Below, piece after piece: positions 12,063-23,301 of a stretch of 64,000 nucleotides of DNA. The first letter of the stretch is position 1; every line of letters begins with the position of its first letter. The notes under the pieces are model-generated. The model was not told the origin of the DNA. It searched no databases and was given only the letters and a program-made list of their open reading frames with translations. The stretch is from Austropuccinia psidii (taxonomy: Eukaryota; Basidiomycota; Pucciniomycetes; Pucciniales; Sphaerophragmiaceae): the NCBI GenBank assembly GCA_023105745.1, contig JALGQZ010000014.1:3567888-3631887 (forward strand). Direction: 5' to 3'. The position numbers and the translations under genes are program-made.

Positions 12063-13683
12063 AGATTTCAAAAATTAAAGCTGCATCAAATTTTGGTAAA
12101 AAAGAATCTTCTTGCTCCAACAACCAGCATATATCAAACATGTTTAATTATAGAAACACAAAGATCCCCTTCTCAAGTAAACAAGCTGATTCAAAGACAC
12201 CTAGTTCTTGATTTCCATGTCATTAATGTGGTGAAGCAGGTCATTGGTCACCAAATTTCCCAATTAAGGCAAAGGTTAATGAAATGAGATCTTGGGAACA
12301 TCAACAACCAGCCAATGTTGCCAGTGTAGGGGTTGTACCTTCACTGGAACACAATTAAGCCTTACTAGACTCTAGAGAAACACACTAATTAGTATTCAAT
12401 ATTTCTCTGTTCACATCCTTGCAGCCAACTGACATGATGTTGTCTGTTGCTTCATCTGAACCCTTCAAAAATGATGCCATAGGTACCATTTTCTTGCATA
12501 CTTTGCATGGTCCACTTCAAATACATAATTTCTTGTACTGTGATAACAAACCCAGAGTAGTTCTCTCTCTTTGGAATCTTTTAAAAGAAGTTTTCCCAAT
12601 ATCCTTTCTGAATAATTTTTTCACTATATCTAATTCAATTCTTAAAATTACAACTATTAAAAAACACAACCAACGGTTCATTCCTTTTAGTTCTTCTTTT
12701 AATAAGTCTATTTCTCCAAAATCTTTTTCTTCAACTATATCTGCCATTAAATTCACAACTCCATCTACAATTTATCATAGCCTGTTGTGTCACAGGAGAA
12801 TTGGCCATTTATCAATTACGCATTTAAAAAGTATGCAGAAATCCAATTCCATCACTGGCATTCCAAATATTTATTTGCATGAAATCAAATTATGTCATGA
12901 CTGTTCAATTTAGAGAATCCAACTCACGTCAACTGGTAAATCTACCTGGAGACTTATTTGTTGCTGACCTGATGGGTCCTTATGAACCAAGCCTGAATCA
13001 TAAGAGATACATACTAATGATTCAAGATGCTTTTTTGCATGCTTTAGTAGCTATTGCCTAATGTGATAAAGCTGAAGCAGAAGCTTATTTAATTAATTGG
13101 ATGAAACAATTTATGAATATCACAAATTACCAAATCAAAACAGTGAGAACTGATAATGGTACTGAATTCATGAATCATGTTGTCAATTATTTTCTTGTCC
13201 AGAATGGGATTTTTCATGAGTACACAATGTCATACAAGCATAATCAGAATGGTAGAATTGAAATTATGAATCAGAAAATCTCCTAAATGGCCTTGTGCCT
13301 GACCTGATGAGTCCTTATGAACCAATCCTGAATCATAAGAGATACATCCTAATGATTTAAGATGCTTTTTCACATGTTTTAGTAGCTATTTCCTCATGTG
13401 ATAAAAGTGAATCAGAAGCTTATTTAATTAATTGGATGAAACAATTTATCAATATCAAAAATTATTGAATCAAAACAGTATGGACTGATAATGGTGCTGA
13501 ATTCAAGAATCATGTTGTTAATTATTTTCTTTTCCGGATTAGGATTGTTTATGACTACTCAATTTCATACAAGAATCCTCAGAATTGTAGAATTGAAAGT
13601 ATGCATCAGAAAATCTCTGGAATGGCCTGTACCTCTCTCTTGGCTGAAAAACTTCCATCATTTTCATGGCCGTGGGCTTTTGG
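12063..13683 (+). pseudogene. copia-1 zinc knuckle, protease, GAG-pre-integrase and integrase, broken
   Basis: This is the continuation of the copia gag interrupted at 1180. A CCHC knuckle is readable near 12220-12255 (C-X2-C-GEAG-H). A protease block near 12360 reads LLDSRETH, where copia has a D-S-G-A-T-H active site. A GAG-pre-integrase segment follows (12419-12913, ...RIGHLSITHLK). The integrase core lies at 12940-13280 (FVADLMGP..., then RTDNGTEF). An imperfect second copy of the integrase segment starts at 13301, so the gene carries an internal tandem duplication with a 335-bp period that also shifts the frame. It is cut off at 13683 by element A2. Reverse transcriptase is absent. Confidence 0.82.
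12966..13640 (+). repeat. 335-bp tandem duplication inside copia-1 integrase
   Basis: The segment starting GACCTGATGGGTCC at 12966 recurs from 13301 (GACCTGATGAGTCC), and both run on through the integrase core to AAAATCTC near 13285 and 13615. The second copy is clearly diverged, so the duplication is old. The 335-bp period is not a multiple of three. Confidence 0.85.
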
Positions 13684-15107
13684 TGTCAGCTAGAGTCTAT
13701 GTTGAAGCAGTAATTAGGCTATTTACAACTAGAACTATGACTGTGACACGTGAAAATAGTTTTTGATAATATGATGATTTTATAATATAATAAAAGGGTT
13801 CTACTATTGAAAAATAGTGGTGGTGAGCGCTATTGAGAACCCAGGATGCAGTCTTACCAGTTGGATTACTATAATAAGAACTACAATAATTAAGAGTATA
13901 ATTATACCCTGATTATTACCCAAGAGTAAAACTATTTTGGACAGTTTACTACGTAGGATATTCAAGAGCAGGATGAGGAGACAATTCTGGCTGTGGAAAG
14001 CCTCCTTTTTATCCTGAAATGGGGTGGAAAGGGTGCTAGACCTTTCCACATAGAGGAAGTGAAGATTTTTTCACTCTCTAGTACTGGCTTGTGGTTTGCA
14101 AACAGCCTGTATAACCTGTATTGGGCTCAGATGTGGTTTCGAAACCACATCTGGGCAGTTTTCACCAATACAGGGTGAAACCTTTCATCTGGGGACCTCA
14201 CAGCCTGATTCTGACGTGTATGATGTGTAGAATGCTGTACAGAAACTGTATGGGACCCCAGTATTGACTGTCATATGAGGTATTGAAGTAGAAACAACCT
14301 TCTTTGTCTATTTGACACCTCATATTCATGATTATGGGATATTATCCCATGGTAAGGCTGTATATGACAGCAGGTGGGAATCTGACCTTAAAACAGCCAT
14401 AACTTTGTCCATTCTTGAGATATCAACCTCAAAATTGGTTCAGTGTGTAGCCCTGTATGTGCTCTACACAATGGTACCTCATTTGATATGGGTATAATTA
14501 AATATGGCAAAGGTATCCCATGTACAAGAGTTTTGTACATTTGCGTGTTTTAGGCAAAAAGCTGTATTGAGCTTGTTTGCCCCATACCTTCTTCTGTAGT
14601 TGAGATATGGGAAAGTGGATAACACCATCAGATAGCCCTAATTGTGCTCTTTCCAAAAAGACCCCACTTCAGGTATCCCACACTAAAACTGTAGAAGTTA
14701 GATGAGAGGTGAATGTTTTGTTCACCCTTATTTGGCCTGAAATTGACCATAACTCCAGTAATATTGGTGCTAGCTCAGTTTGGCTGGTACCATTGGATAG
14801 CCCTGGCTTAGAGCGTTATTTTTAATACCCATTTGATGGGTTTAAGCCTCTCCTTCTAGATTTTAGATGAGAGGTTAAAATTAATGTTTATGCTCAGCAA
14901 TAACTTTGAGCAGGAATAACTTTGTTATTTCTTGTCCTATGGTGATGGGACTTATATTTTCAGGAAGAAGTGAGTTTCCTCTTTCTTTTGATACCTTTTG
15001 AGCTGATTTTGCTCCGTTCCATGTCTTGGTGGTATCTTGGCTATACCATTGATTTATGGTATATTGGCTGTCATGCTTGTGCTCTGGTTTTGAGTCACAG
15101 GCTGACA
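13684..15107 (-). repeat. 3' LTR of element A2
   Basis: This 1424-bp family-A LTR in minus orientation begins TGTCAGCTAGAGTC and ends CACAGGCTGACA on the plus strand. It contains a perfect 26-bp palindrome at 14128-14153 with arms CAGATGTGGTTTC, and the ATGGGATA-A-TATCCCAT palindrome near 14336. Confidence 0.93.
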
Positions 15108-15127
15108 TACCCTCCCTCCAAAAAAGG
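15108..15127 (-). other. Polypurine tract of A2
   Basis: On the minus strand the sequence reads TTTTTTGGAGGGAGGGTA directly before the 3' LTR start TGTCAGCC. The same tract occurs in A1 (62492-62508) and A3 (37310-37327). It is the expected primer site for plus-strand DNA synthesis. Confidence 0.85.
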
Positions 15128-15131
15128 CTCA

Positions 15132-17045
15132 TCATTGATGAGACTTTTCAGTCCTCCTAGAGGCCCTGAATCTCCTTAGATGAAGGTTCCTATCTGGTAT
15201 GGCATCTTCTGCCAACCATTTGTCTTTATCAGCTGTTTGGTGCTTGAATCTGACTAAGTATTGTCTTTGATCCCTCCCATTAAGTCTGATCTTCCTGGCC
15301 CTGATGATTTTACTCACAGGTCCTGGCGAGTCCTCCACTTCCACTATATCAGGTGGTGTGGGGTCCTTCTTCCTGGAGGGGAATTTGTCCTCCTCTGTTT
15401 GGAAGTATGGTTTGACCAAACTTACTGGGAAGACTGGGTGCTTCCTGGAAAATTCCTCTGTGAGTTTGAATTCCACTGCATTCTTTCCTATCAGCTTAAT
15501 GATAGTGAAAGGCCCTACAAATGAGTCCCTCATCTTCTTGGGTCCTTTAAGATTCTTAAAGTTCAGTGTAGACACTAGTACTTGGTCCCCTTCTTTAAAG
15601 TCAGGTTCCATGTGTGTCTTGTCCCACCTCTGTTTGTTATATTCTTTTGCCTCAGCTATGCATTTGGCAGCTGTGTCACAAGCCCTTTTCCACATATCAT
15701 GGAAGTCTTTGGCTGTGGGGTGGATGGTTAGAATATTCTTCTTCAAGTGATCCACAGGCAACAGGGGATTCCACCCTTTCTCTACCACTGCAGGCGTTTT
15801 TCCTGTTGTAGAGTGCTGACTTGTATTATGAGCCAATTGGATAGCTGGTAGAAGGGTAACCCAGTCATGGGTATATCCTTCATGGTCCTTATACTCCATG
15901 CCATAGGCACAGAACCTTCTCAGGATGTCCTCCCTAGTCTGGATCATCCTTTCAGCTAGGCCATCTGTTTGGAGATGGTAAGCTGTGCAAAAAGCAAGCT
16001 TGGTGCCAAGCATGTCATACAAGTTGGTCCGAAATTCAGATGTGAATTTTGGGTCCCTATCACTAATGATGATTTTAGGGACTCCACAGGTAGATATGAT
16101 GTTATTCCAAAATAACACAGCAGTATCCATGGGTGTGTCCTCTTTGTGGCATGGTAGATACCTCATGCTTTTGCTGAAGCTATCAACTATGATCAAACAG
16201 GAATTGTAGTTTTCTTTGCCTCCTGGGACAACTCCTGTAACCCAGTCCATATTGATGGTTTCCCATGGGTGCTTGGGTTCTTCTATGTGTTGAAGTATCA
16301 CATACTTCTACCCATGTTTCCTATTTGCCTTTTGGCATCTTTCTCAAGTGTTGATGTATTCACTCAACTCTTGTTCCCACTTGGGCCACCAAGCTGTGCT
16401 TGCTACCCTTTCTTTGGTCCTGTCCTCACTAATGTGTCCCATATAGTGGCAGTCATGGCATTCTTGCAGGATCAATTAAATGTGGTCTCTTTCTACCACT
16501 GAAAGTGCACTTGTGTGCTTTTCTCTGTGGTAGAGCAGGCCATCTATAAGAAAAAACTTGTTATCCTTATAGGCCCTCAACCAGGGTTCTTCCAGCTGGG
16601 CTTCCAGTTCTGGACTCCTGTATTTTTGTTGAGGGAGTTGTAGTAGTATGCCACACTGTTTGTGTTTGGCATAAGACTTCAGTACTGCACTGAAAAATTT
16701 GTTGTGCAGTTCAGAGGAACTTATTCCCAATATTGGAGTTTCTGTTTCCTCTAAATAAGTGTTTCCACTGTCAGGGGTACCACTCTCTGGTGCCCATTCA
16801 GAAACTCTGAAGTTCTTTTTACTATCTATTTCCATGAAATTAATAGGAATCTTGGCTGCAACTTCAGGGTCATGAGCTGGATTGCTTTTGACATTGTCCA
16901 TAGGCCATCTGCTAAGGCCATCTGCATTGGTATGACTTTTACCTTCTTTGTATATGATGGTCCTGTTCCCTCTATACTCCTGGATGGCTATTTGCCATCT
17001 CAGCATGTGTCTATTTGTAGTCTTCATGTTTAGTAAATACTTCAA
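15132..17045 (-). pseudogene. A2 RNase H C-terminus, integrase and chromodomain-like tail
   Basis: One minus-strand frame spans this region. From 17045 it starts in the end of RNase H ([21 protein letters not shown]...NADGLSRW). The integrase zinc domain has stops near 16476 (TAA), 16340 (TGA replacing the first Cys of the CxxC pair) and 16307 (TAG replacing Lys). The core is open from 16301: NMDWVTG, SDRDPKF, LAERMIQ supply the D,D,E triad. The C-terminus ([23 protein letters not shown]...LRRFR) resembles a divergent chromodomain. The upstream part of pol continues at 18477 beyond the solo LTR. With three stops it cannot make integrase. Confidence 0.9.
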
Positions 17046-17055
17046 GGCTGTGCAG

Positions 17056-18476
17056 TGTCAGCCTGTGACTCAAAACCAGAGCACAAGCATGACAGCCAAT
17101 ATACCATAAATCAATGGTATAGCCAAGATACCACCAAAACATGGAACTGAGCCAAATCAGCTCAAAAGGTATCAAAAGAAGGAGGAAACTCACCCCTTTC
17201 TGAAAATATAAGTCCCATCACCATAGGACAAGAAATAACAAAGTTATTCCTGCTCAAAGTTATTGCTGAGCATAAACCTTAATTTTCACCTCTCATCTAA
17301 AATCTAGAAGGAGAGGCTTAACCCCATCCAATGGGTACTCAAAATGAAGCTCTAAGCCAGGGCTATCCAATGGTACCAGCCAAACTGAGCTAGCACCAGT
17401 ATTACTTGAGTTATGGTCAAATTCAGGCCAAATAAGGGTGAACAAAACATTCACCTCTCATCTAACTTCTACAATTTTAGTGTGGGATACTTGAAGTGGG
17501 GTCTCTTTGGAAAGAGCACAATCAGGGCTATCTGATGGTGCCATTCACTTCTTCATATCTCAACTATAACAGAAGTTATGAGGCAAACAAGCTCAATACA
17601 GCTTTTTGCCCAAACCACGCCTATGTACAAAAAACCTTGTACATGGGATAACTTTGTCATATTTAATGATAGCCATACCAAATTGGGCATCATTGTGTAG
17701 AGCTCATACAGGGCTATCCAATGAACCAACTTTGAGCATGATATCTCAACAACTGACAGAGGTATGGATGTTTGAAGGTTATAATCCCACAATATGGCCA
17801 ATACAGCTGTATTATGACAGGATACAGTTGTACTCTGATTATGAGGTGTCAAACAGACGCTGAAGCTTCTTTATACTTCAATACCTCATAGCTAAGTCAA
17901 ATACAGAGGTCCATACAGGTTCTGTACAGTTTCTGACGCGTCAGGAGCACCAGAATACACCTGTAAAGTCCATTGGTGAAAATCTTCACCCTGTATAGGG
18001 TAAAACTGACTACTTGTGGTTCTAAAACCACATTTCAACCCAATACTAGCCTGTATTGAGTGTATAGAACCACAAACCAGCCCACAGTAGTGAAAATTTT
18101 CACTCTGTGGTCGTGTGCAGAGGTAAACCACCTCCCACTACCCCAGAACAAGATAAAAGGAGGCTTTGCCTCACCAGGAAGCAAATCCAGCATCCTGTTC
18201 TTGATATTCTTACGTGGTATAACTTCTTAAAAAGGAAGTGATACTCTTAGAGTTTAACAGGTATACTTTAAGTAAGTATTGTAGGGTTTGCTATTGTAAA
18301 CCAACAGGCAAACACTGCACCCAGGGCTATCAGCAGTACTCACCATCACTAAATTATTTTAGTATAGCCCTTTTCACTCATATTCTCACTCTAAATCTCA
18401 TCATTATTTTCGTGTCACACTCAGAGTTATAGCTTCTATTATCATTCTGAAGCTATATCATAGAGTCACCCTGACA
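17056..18476 (+). repeat. Family-A solo LTR inserted in A2 RNase H
   Basis: This 1421-bp plus-oriented LTR begins TGTCAGCCTGTGACTC and ends CACCCTGACA, with the 5-bp duplication TGCAG at 17051-17055 and 18477-18481. It is somewhat diverged from the A2 LTRs (for example in the central palindrome near 18019). Removing it joins the two halves of A2 RNase H. The homologous position in A1 is 11 bp from the site where element B inserted. Confidence 0.94.
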
Positions 18477-20781
18477 TGCAGTCTGTGTAGACTTCAAAGA
18501 CTGCACCCTCCAGGTAATAGTGGAGTTTTTCTAGATCCCAGACTAGACATAGGCATTCAGTCTGGGTGGCCCCATACCTGGCTTCTGAATCTTTCAGCTG
18601 CCTTGGGATGTAGCAAATTACTTCTTCTCTTGGTTCACCATCCACAATTTGTCTTTGGTGAAGGGCTGCTCCTAGGCCTTGACTGCATGCTGCATCTATA
18701 TATAACTTGGATGGTAGTTCAAAGTCAGGTAGGATGAGCACAGGTGCATGAGTGAGTTCATATTTGATCCTCTCATATGCATCCCTCCTTTCCTTGGTTA
18801 TTTCAAAAACTACATCTTTTGAACATAACTTGTATAAACTACTAGTTATGTGTGCAAAGTTTTTGATGTGGTTCCTATAGTAGCTAGCAAACCCAAGAAA
18901 GGATTGCATCTCTTTGATGCTTTTTGGTACTGGCTTTTGCAGTACTGCTGCTACTTTATTCTGGTCAATTGCCTGACTATAACCTGAGACTTTATGTCCT
19001 AGAGCCAGTAGCTCTTGTTGGCCAAAATTGCACTTTTTAAGTGAAATTCTCAGATTTATGGGTGTGCATTTACTTAGCACTCTGTCTATGTATTGCACAT
19101 GGTCTTCCCATGTCTCTGAGTATATAATGATATCATCAATATATACTACCATCCAGCCTTCCAATATTTCATCTTGAAATATTGTGTCCATCATCCTTTG
19201 GAAGTGGGCTGGTGCATTTTTGATGCCAAATGGCATTCTGGTGTACTCATATATGCCCATATGGCATATTATTCTGAGTAATTTCATGGAGTTTGGTTTA
19301 GCTCTATTTTGGTGGAAACCTTTCATACAATCCATTTTGGTTATGTATTTGGCTTTAGCCAGTTTATCTAAGGCATGAGGTATCCTGGGTATAGGGTACC
19401 TGTCTGCGTTTGTGTAGTTATTCGGAGCTCTGAAATCTCCACACAGTCTAGACTTGCCATCATGCCAGGTGATTAGAACAGGGGTGGTGATTTCCACTAT
19501 TTCATTATGTCCAATCTTCCTGATGACATCCATGTCTAGGAGTTCATTGATATGTTTCTCAATTTGTTTCCTGTTTTCCAGGCTTTCTGGATAAGGAGGT
19601 CTCCTCAGCATGGGTGGATAAGGCCTTTCCACATCCAGATATAGTTCTATATCATGGCCTTTGATCTTGCCTAATGGTTCTTCACCAATGGCAAATGCTG
19701 GTCTGTTTTTTCTCAGAATCTTCAGTAAGCTTAGTTTTTGTTTACTGGTGAGAGTAGTGCTAAACTGTCCCTCTCTGAATTCTTTCGGTAGCTCTTCCAG
19801 TGGATCTTGAGAAGATATCTGGTATATATCAAGTGAAAATTTCTTTTCCTTGTTAGTGCCAATGGTGATGTGCCTATTTTTACTGTTGTAGATGTCTATA
19901 CCATACATCCTCTGGTAGTCTGTTCCCAGTAAAAGCCCTTGGATGTGGGCATCATCAAGCACTACAAACTCTGGGTCGAGTCTGATATTACCCTTCCTGT
20001 GGGGTATGATTATCTATTTGATAATTTTCCCAATAGAGGTCATCTTCCCTGATGCACTCTTAAAATTCTTTTCCTTAGTGGGCAAGAGCTGTTTTTACCA
20101 GTTTGGGAAGTGGTTATCCAGATAATCTCTGGCTACTATGGAGCAGTGTGCTCCACTATCAATGATCAGTGGGTGCTGAGAATTGTCAATACAAACACTC
20201 ATTTTTGTGGCTGTTCTAACCAGGAATGTTTGTGCATCTTGTGTGTGTTTGCACAAGTTTTTATTAGCAGTGTCCTGTGGCATGCCTGCTTCCAACTGTA
20301 TGTCCTGGATTTCTAGTGGGGTTTCCTCTTGGTATTCCACTAGAAATTCCTCTCTTGGGTCTTGATCATCATCAGATGGTTCTCTGATGGCACCACCCAT
20401 GGAGTCTGACTCAGAATCCTCTGTTGGAGGTTCTTCTTCAGGGACTTTCTCTATGGCATAGACTTTTTTCTTTGCCTTTGGACAGTTGTTGCAATAGTGG
20501 TCTGTTGAACCACAATTGTGACAAGAATTTCTCTTCTTTGCCACTTCTGCCACTCTTTCTTTGGGTTTGTCTTTAAACTCTACCCTGAAAGGTTGTTTCT
20601 CTTTGAAGCTGCTGCTCTTATATGGGGTGAATTTCCCTATATTAGTCCTTTTCCTTATGTCTTGTAAGGTGTTGGCAATGTCATATAGAGTGCAATTTTG
20701 GTTGCATCTGCATTTTAATGCATTTTCTAGTTCTCCTGGCAGTTGTGTCAGAAGTTTGTGATTCCTCATTTGGATGTTCAT
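18477..20781 (-). pseudogene. A2 Gag zinc knuckle, protease, reverse transcriptase, RNase H
   Basis: One minus-strand frame runs through the region with stops near 20095 and 20010. The zinc knuckle near 20495-20535 is intact (C-HN-C-GSTD-H-YCNN-C). The protease active site reads IIDSGAHCS near 20150. Reverse transcriptase has FGIKNAPAHFQRMMD and an intact YIDDIIIYS near 19120-19145. RNase H begins [17 protein letters not shown] near 18690 and continues to VYTDC, where the solo LTR interrupts it. This is the central part of the polyprotein that makes viral-like DNA in the particle. The catalytic residues survive but the stops disable expression. Confidence 0.9.
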
Positions 20782-20811
20782 CTGAGGATCAATGGCTTTA
20801 AGTCTTTTAGA

Positions 20812-22372
20812 CTATCTAAGACACCACTCATATGGATCTTTGTCCACAGAGTATTTGTCATTTTCAAATGACATTGTCTTCTGCCATATCCAAGCTCCAT
20901 TACTGTACTTTTGGATGATTTGACTCTTCCACCATGGCCAGTTTCTCCTGCCATGGATTTCTTTCATTTCTGTGTACCATATACTAGCATGGCCTTTAAA
21001 TGCAGTATTCAATCTAGCAGTGATACAGTAGTCTGGTATTCTTGGTACATCAATGAAGAGTCCATCAATATAATCTATGAGCTACATATGATCATATTCT
21101 CCTGATCCAGAGAATTTGGGCCAACTTGAGGCCTCAGGAAGCTGTCTCAAGGCTTCCTTCTATTAATAAGACATGCCATATCCATCCTGGTATTGTGATA
21201 GGGATCTTGCCTTATTCATAAACATGGCATCTGGTGTGATGTCATCTGGTTGATATGGAATATCCATAACTTGGCCTTGTGGTTGGGGCTTCAAGCTATG
21301 GTAGGCATTAAACAACTTCTTAATGTCTTGATCCAGACACTCCCTGTCCCTTGTGCTGTGGTGTTGTTCTTCAAAGACTATATTCAGTCTTTTGTTGGTT
21401 TCTTCAGAGGCTTTGCTCAGTTGAGCATATCCTTCTTGAAGATTCTTAACTATCTGTTCCAAGGAGGCTTGAGTTTGTTTCATCCTCTCTTGACCAGCTT
21501 TAATTTCTGCAAACTTCTTTGCAGATTGGTCAGCATATTGGGACATTTGTAACCACAGTGTATCACTGTTGATGTTACTCTCAGATGTGACAATGTTACG
21601 TTCAGTCTGAGTGGGGGTAATGTTTCTATTACTAGGACTACTGATTCTAGAGTGGTTTGCAGCTACTTCTGGTTCCTGTGCACTTCTTTTACCAAATCTA
21701 ACAGCTTCTGAATCATAGGGTCTGACTCTTTCCTCCTCTGGTTGAAGGAGGTTTTGTTCTTGCCCTTGTTTCCTTGTCTTCTCCTGGAATTGTGAAGAAT
21801 GGTGACTCTTGGCCACTGATCTTCTGGTTTCTGAATGGTGTGAAGCCACTGGGGAGCTTATTTGGCCTGCTCCTTGTGAGCCTGAAGGAATCTGAGCAGG
21901 CTCTGTCTGGGTTAACTGTTCTTCTATAGCTTGGATAGTGGCTTGATTCTCCCTTATCCTCTGTGCCCTTGCCTCCAGGAGTCTGAACAGCCTGGTAGGA
22001 TTCCAACCTTTGGTAATTTCCATCAGGTCTTTGAAGTCTATCTCTCTGAGACAGATCTTCTGGCAACTTGCTCCAATTTCTGCCCAGTGACTTGCCAGGT
22101 TGAACCTCTTGTTGTCCATGCTCCATTGGAATAAGTCCTTGAGGAGTTGGTGAAGCTGAAGAACTTGATCCATGTCTTTCCAGTCCTCTGGTTTGAGGTC
22201 TCCATTGAATTGGAGTGTGAATGGCAGGGTTGATATTATCTCCCTCATTGTTTTGCCATCCACCACTGTGTCCAAGGTGTCCTCTTCCAAGTCTTCTGGT
22301 TCTGGACAAGCCTTCTCTGTCCTCTGGCTGGTTCCTTTGGAAGCCAAGGCCTCTGAGGTAGACAGGGGACAT
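20812..22372 (-). pseudogene. A2 Gag capsid region, broken
   Basis: The gag-pol start ATG corresponds to 22372-22370, inside the ORFx intron. The gag frame is open to about 21713. There it has lost 11 bp present in A1 (46871-46881 region), a deletion between two CCAGG repeats, so the true gag frame is left and re-entered from ORFx. Downstream capsid text (LEQIVKNLQEGYAQLSK; DRECLDQDI) is readable to 21163, where two adjacent stops fall. Further stops near 21085 and 20812 separate the retrotransposon-gag core (NTAFKGHASIWYTEMKEIHGRRNWPWWK). Confidence 0.85.
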
Positions 22373-22720
22373 ATCAGTGTTTGCAAGCAGTCAAAAACTT
22401 TATGTTCTTAGGGTATTTACCTTTGACTGTGCCTTGTACAGATTTGTTATCTGCTGATTTGGGCAGTTTGCCTTTGAAGGTTACAACTGGGTTAAAAATT
22501 GTAATTTTTCCTGTACAAGTGGTTAAGGTTGGTTTACCTTGTATTGATGCAGAGTTTCATGGTTTTCTATTCCTCTGAGTGGCTATTGGAGTCCACTTCT
22601 TGGCTGTGATGAGGCCTTCACTGTGCCTCTTTCCTTTTCCCTTGCTGCCCTCTGGTTCTGAGGGTGTCACTGGTGTGTTGGCCTGTGACTGGGTCTCAAG
22701 TGGGATAAAATTTTCTTCCA
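21790..22720 (-). pseudogene. A2 copy of ORFx (spliced overlapping frame)
   Basis: First exon 22720-22421 follows an acceptor TTGATTCAG and ends CAAAG before GTAAAT. The intron 22420-22353 is 68 bp and ends CTACCTCAG. The second exon from 22352 continues in the +1 frame to gag and is open for about 200 codons. It contains KDLFQWSMDNKRFNL and GWNPTR. Exon 1 carries one stop near 22558 (CGA to TGA). At about 21790 the 11-bp deletion described for gag fuses ORFx to the gag frame, so the long open frame 22386-21163 is a hybrid. See the A1 entry for the intact arrangement. Confidence 0.7.
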
Positions 22721-23283
22721 CTGAATCAAGGCAGGAAAAAGAGGGCTTATGTCAGTTAAGACTTCTCAAAAATGCTGGTTTTTCACGTCTAAGATTGGCC
22801 TCTGGGCTTGTATGTTACTACAATATGCCCTGTATAATGACAGTGTAATTGAATCAACAATTCCACATCAGAATTACAGCTTTTGGTGCCCTGTCACACT
22901 GTTTGTGGGCCAGTATCTCACAGATACACTTGTGGTTTTGAAGTGTAATCTGAATAAGTGGCTCTGTATAAGTGTAATTGAGTTAACAATACACTTAACC
23001 ATGCCTCAATTGATGGTTTTTCAGTCAGAGGTGTCCTTATTCAATCATGAATACAGGACTTCTTAATGGCTTATGTGTATTTATATGTAAACACACCAAA
23101 AATAAGGGTTCCAGTGGGTATCAACCACGTGGCAAGTACTCTTATAATATGAGTAATAAAATAAAATATATATAAAATATATATTTTTAAAAGGGAATAT
23201 GCCTAAAAAATATAAAAAAGTTTGTCAGAAAATAAAAATAAGAGAAAAAAACTTACTTATAAGGTCCAAAAAGGTTTAAAAAC
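22721..23283 (-). other. A2 leader
   Basis: This is the untranslated leader between the primer site and the first identifiable exon. It matches the A1 leader (45356-45932) at many positions, for example the GGTATCAACC and CTCTTATAATATGAGT blocks. No gene is seen. An upstream exon feeding the acceptor at 22721 should lie here or in the LTR. Confidence 0.6.
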
Positions 23284-23301
23284 ACGGCCAGGCCCCCAAA
23301 A
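23284..23301 (-). other. Primer-binding site of A2
   Basis: On the minus strand it reads TTTTGGGGGCCTGGCCGTG immediately after the 5' LTR. The same motif follows the 5' LTRs of A1 and E and, changed, of A3 and B. The matching tRNA would end CACGGCCAGGCCCCCA. I could not identify it. Confidence 0.75.

Noticed and set aside
15261..15750. Long plus-strand frames opposite A2 integrase (and similar ones opposite A1 at 61866-62312)
   Set aside because: They are antisense shadows of the integrase coding strand and recur only because integrase itself is conserved.
15132..22372. Repeat-induced point mutation as the cause of the A2 stops
   Set aside because: The stop-creating changes are mixed (C to T, G to A, G to T, T to A) and few. 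There is no wholesale C-to-T bias by eye, and rust fungi are not known to carry out this process efficiently.
21163..22386. A 407-residue minus-strand protein as the true A2 gag
   Set aside because: It is a hybrid of ORFx and gag created by the 11-bp deletion near 21790.
23101..23260. Host gene or tRNA in the spacers
   Set aside because: I looked for cloverleaf-like and conserved protein blocks in all leaders and tails and found none; the spacers are shared among element copies.
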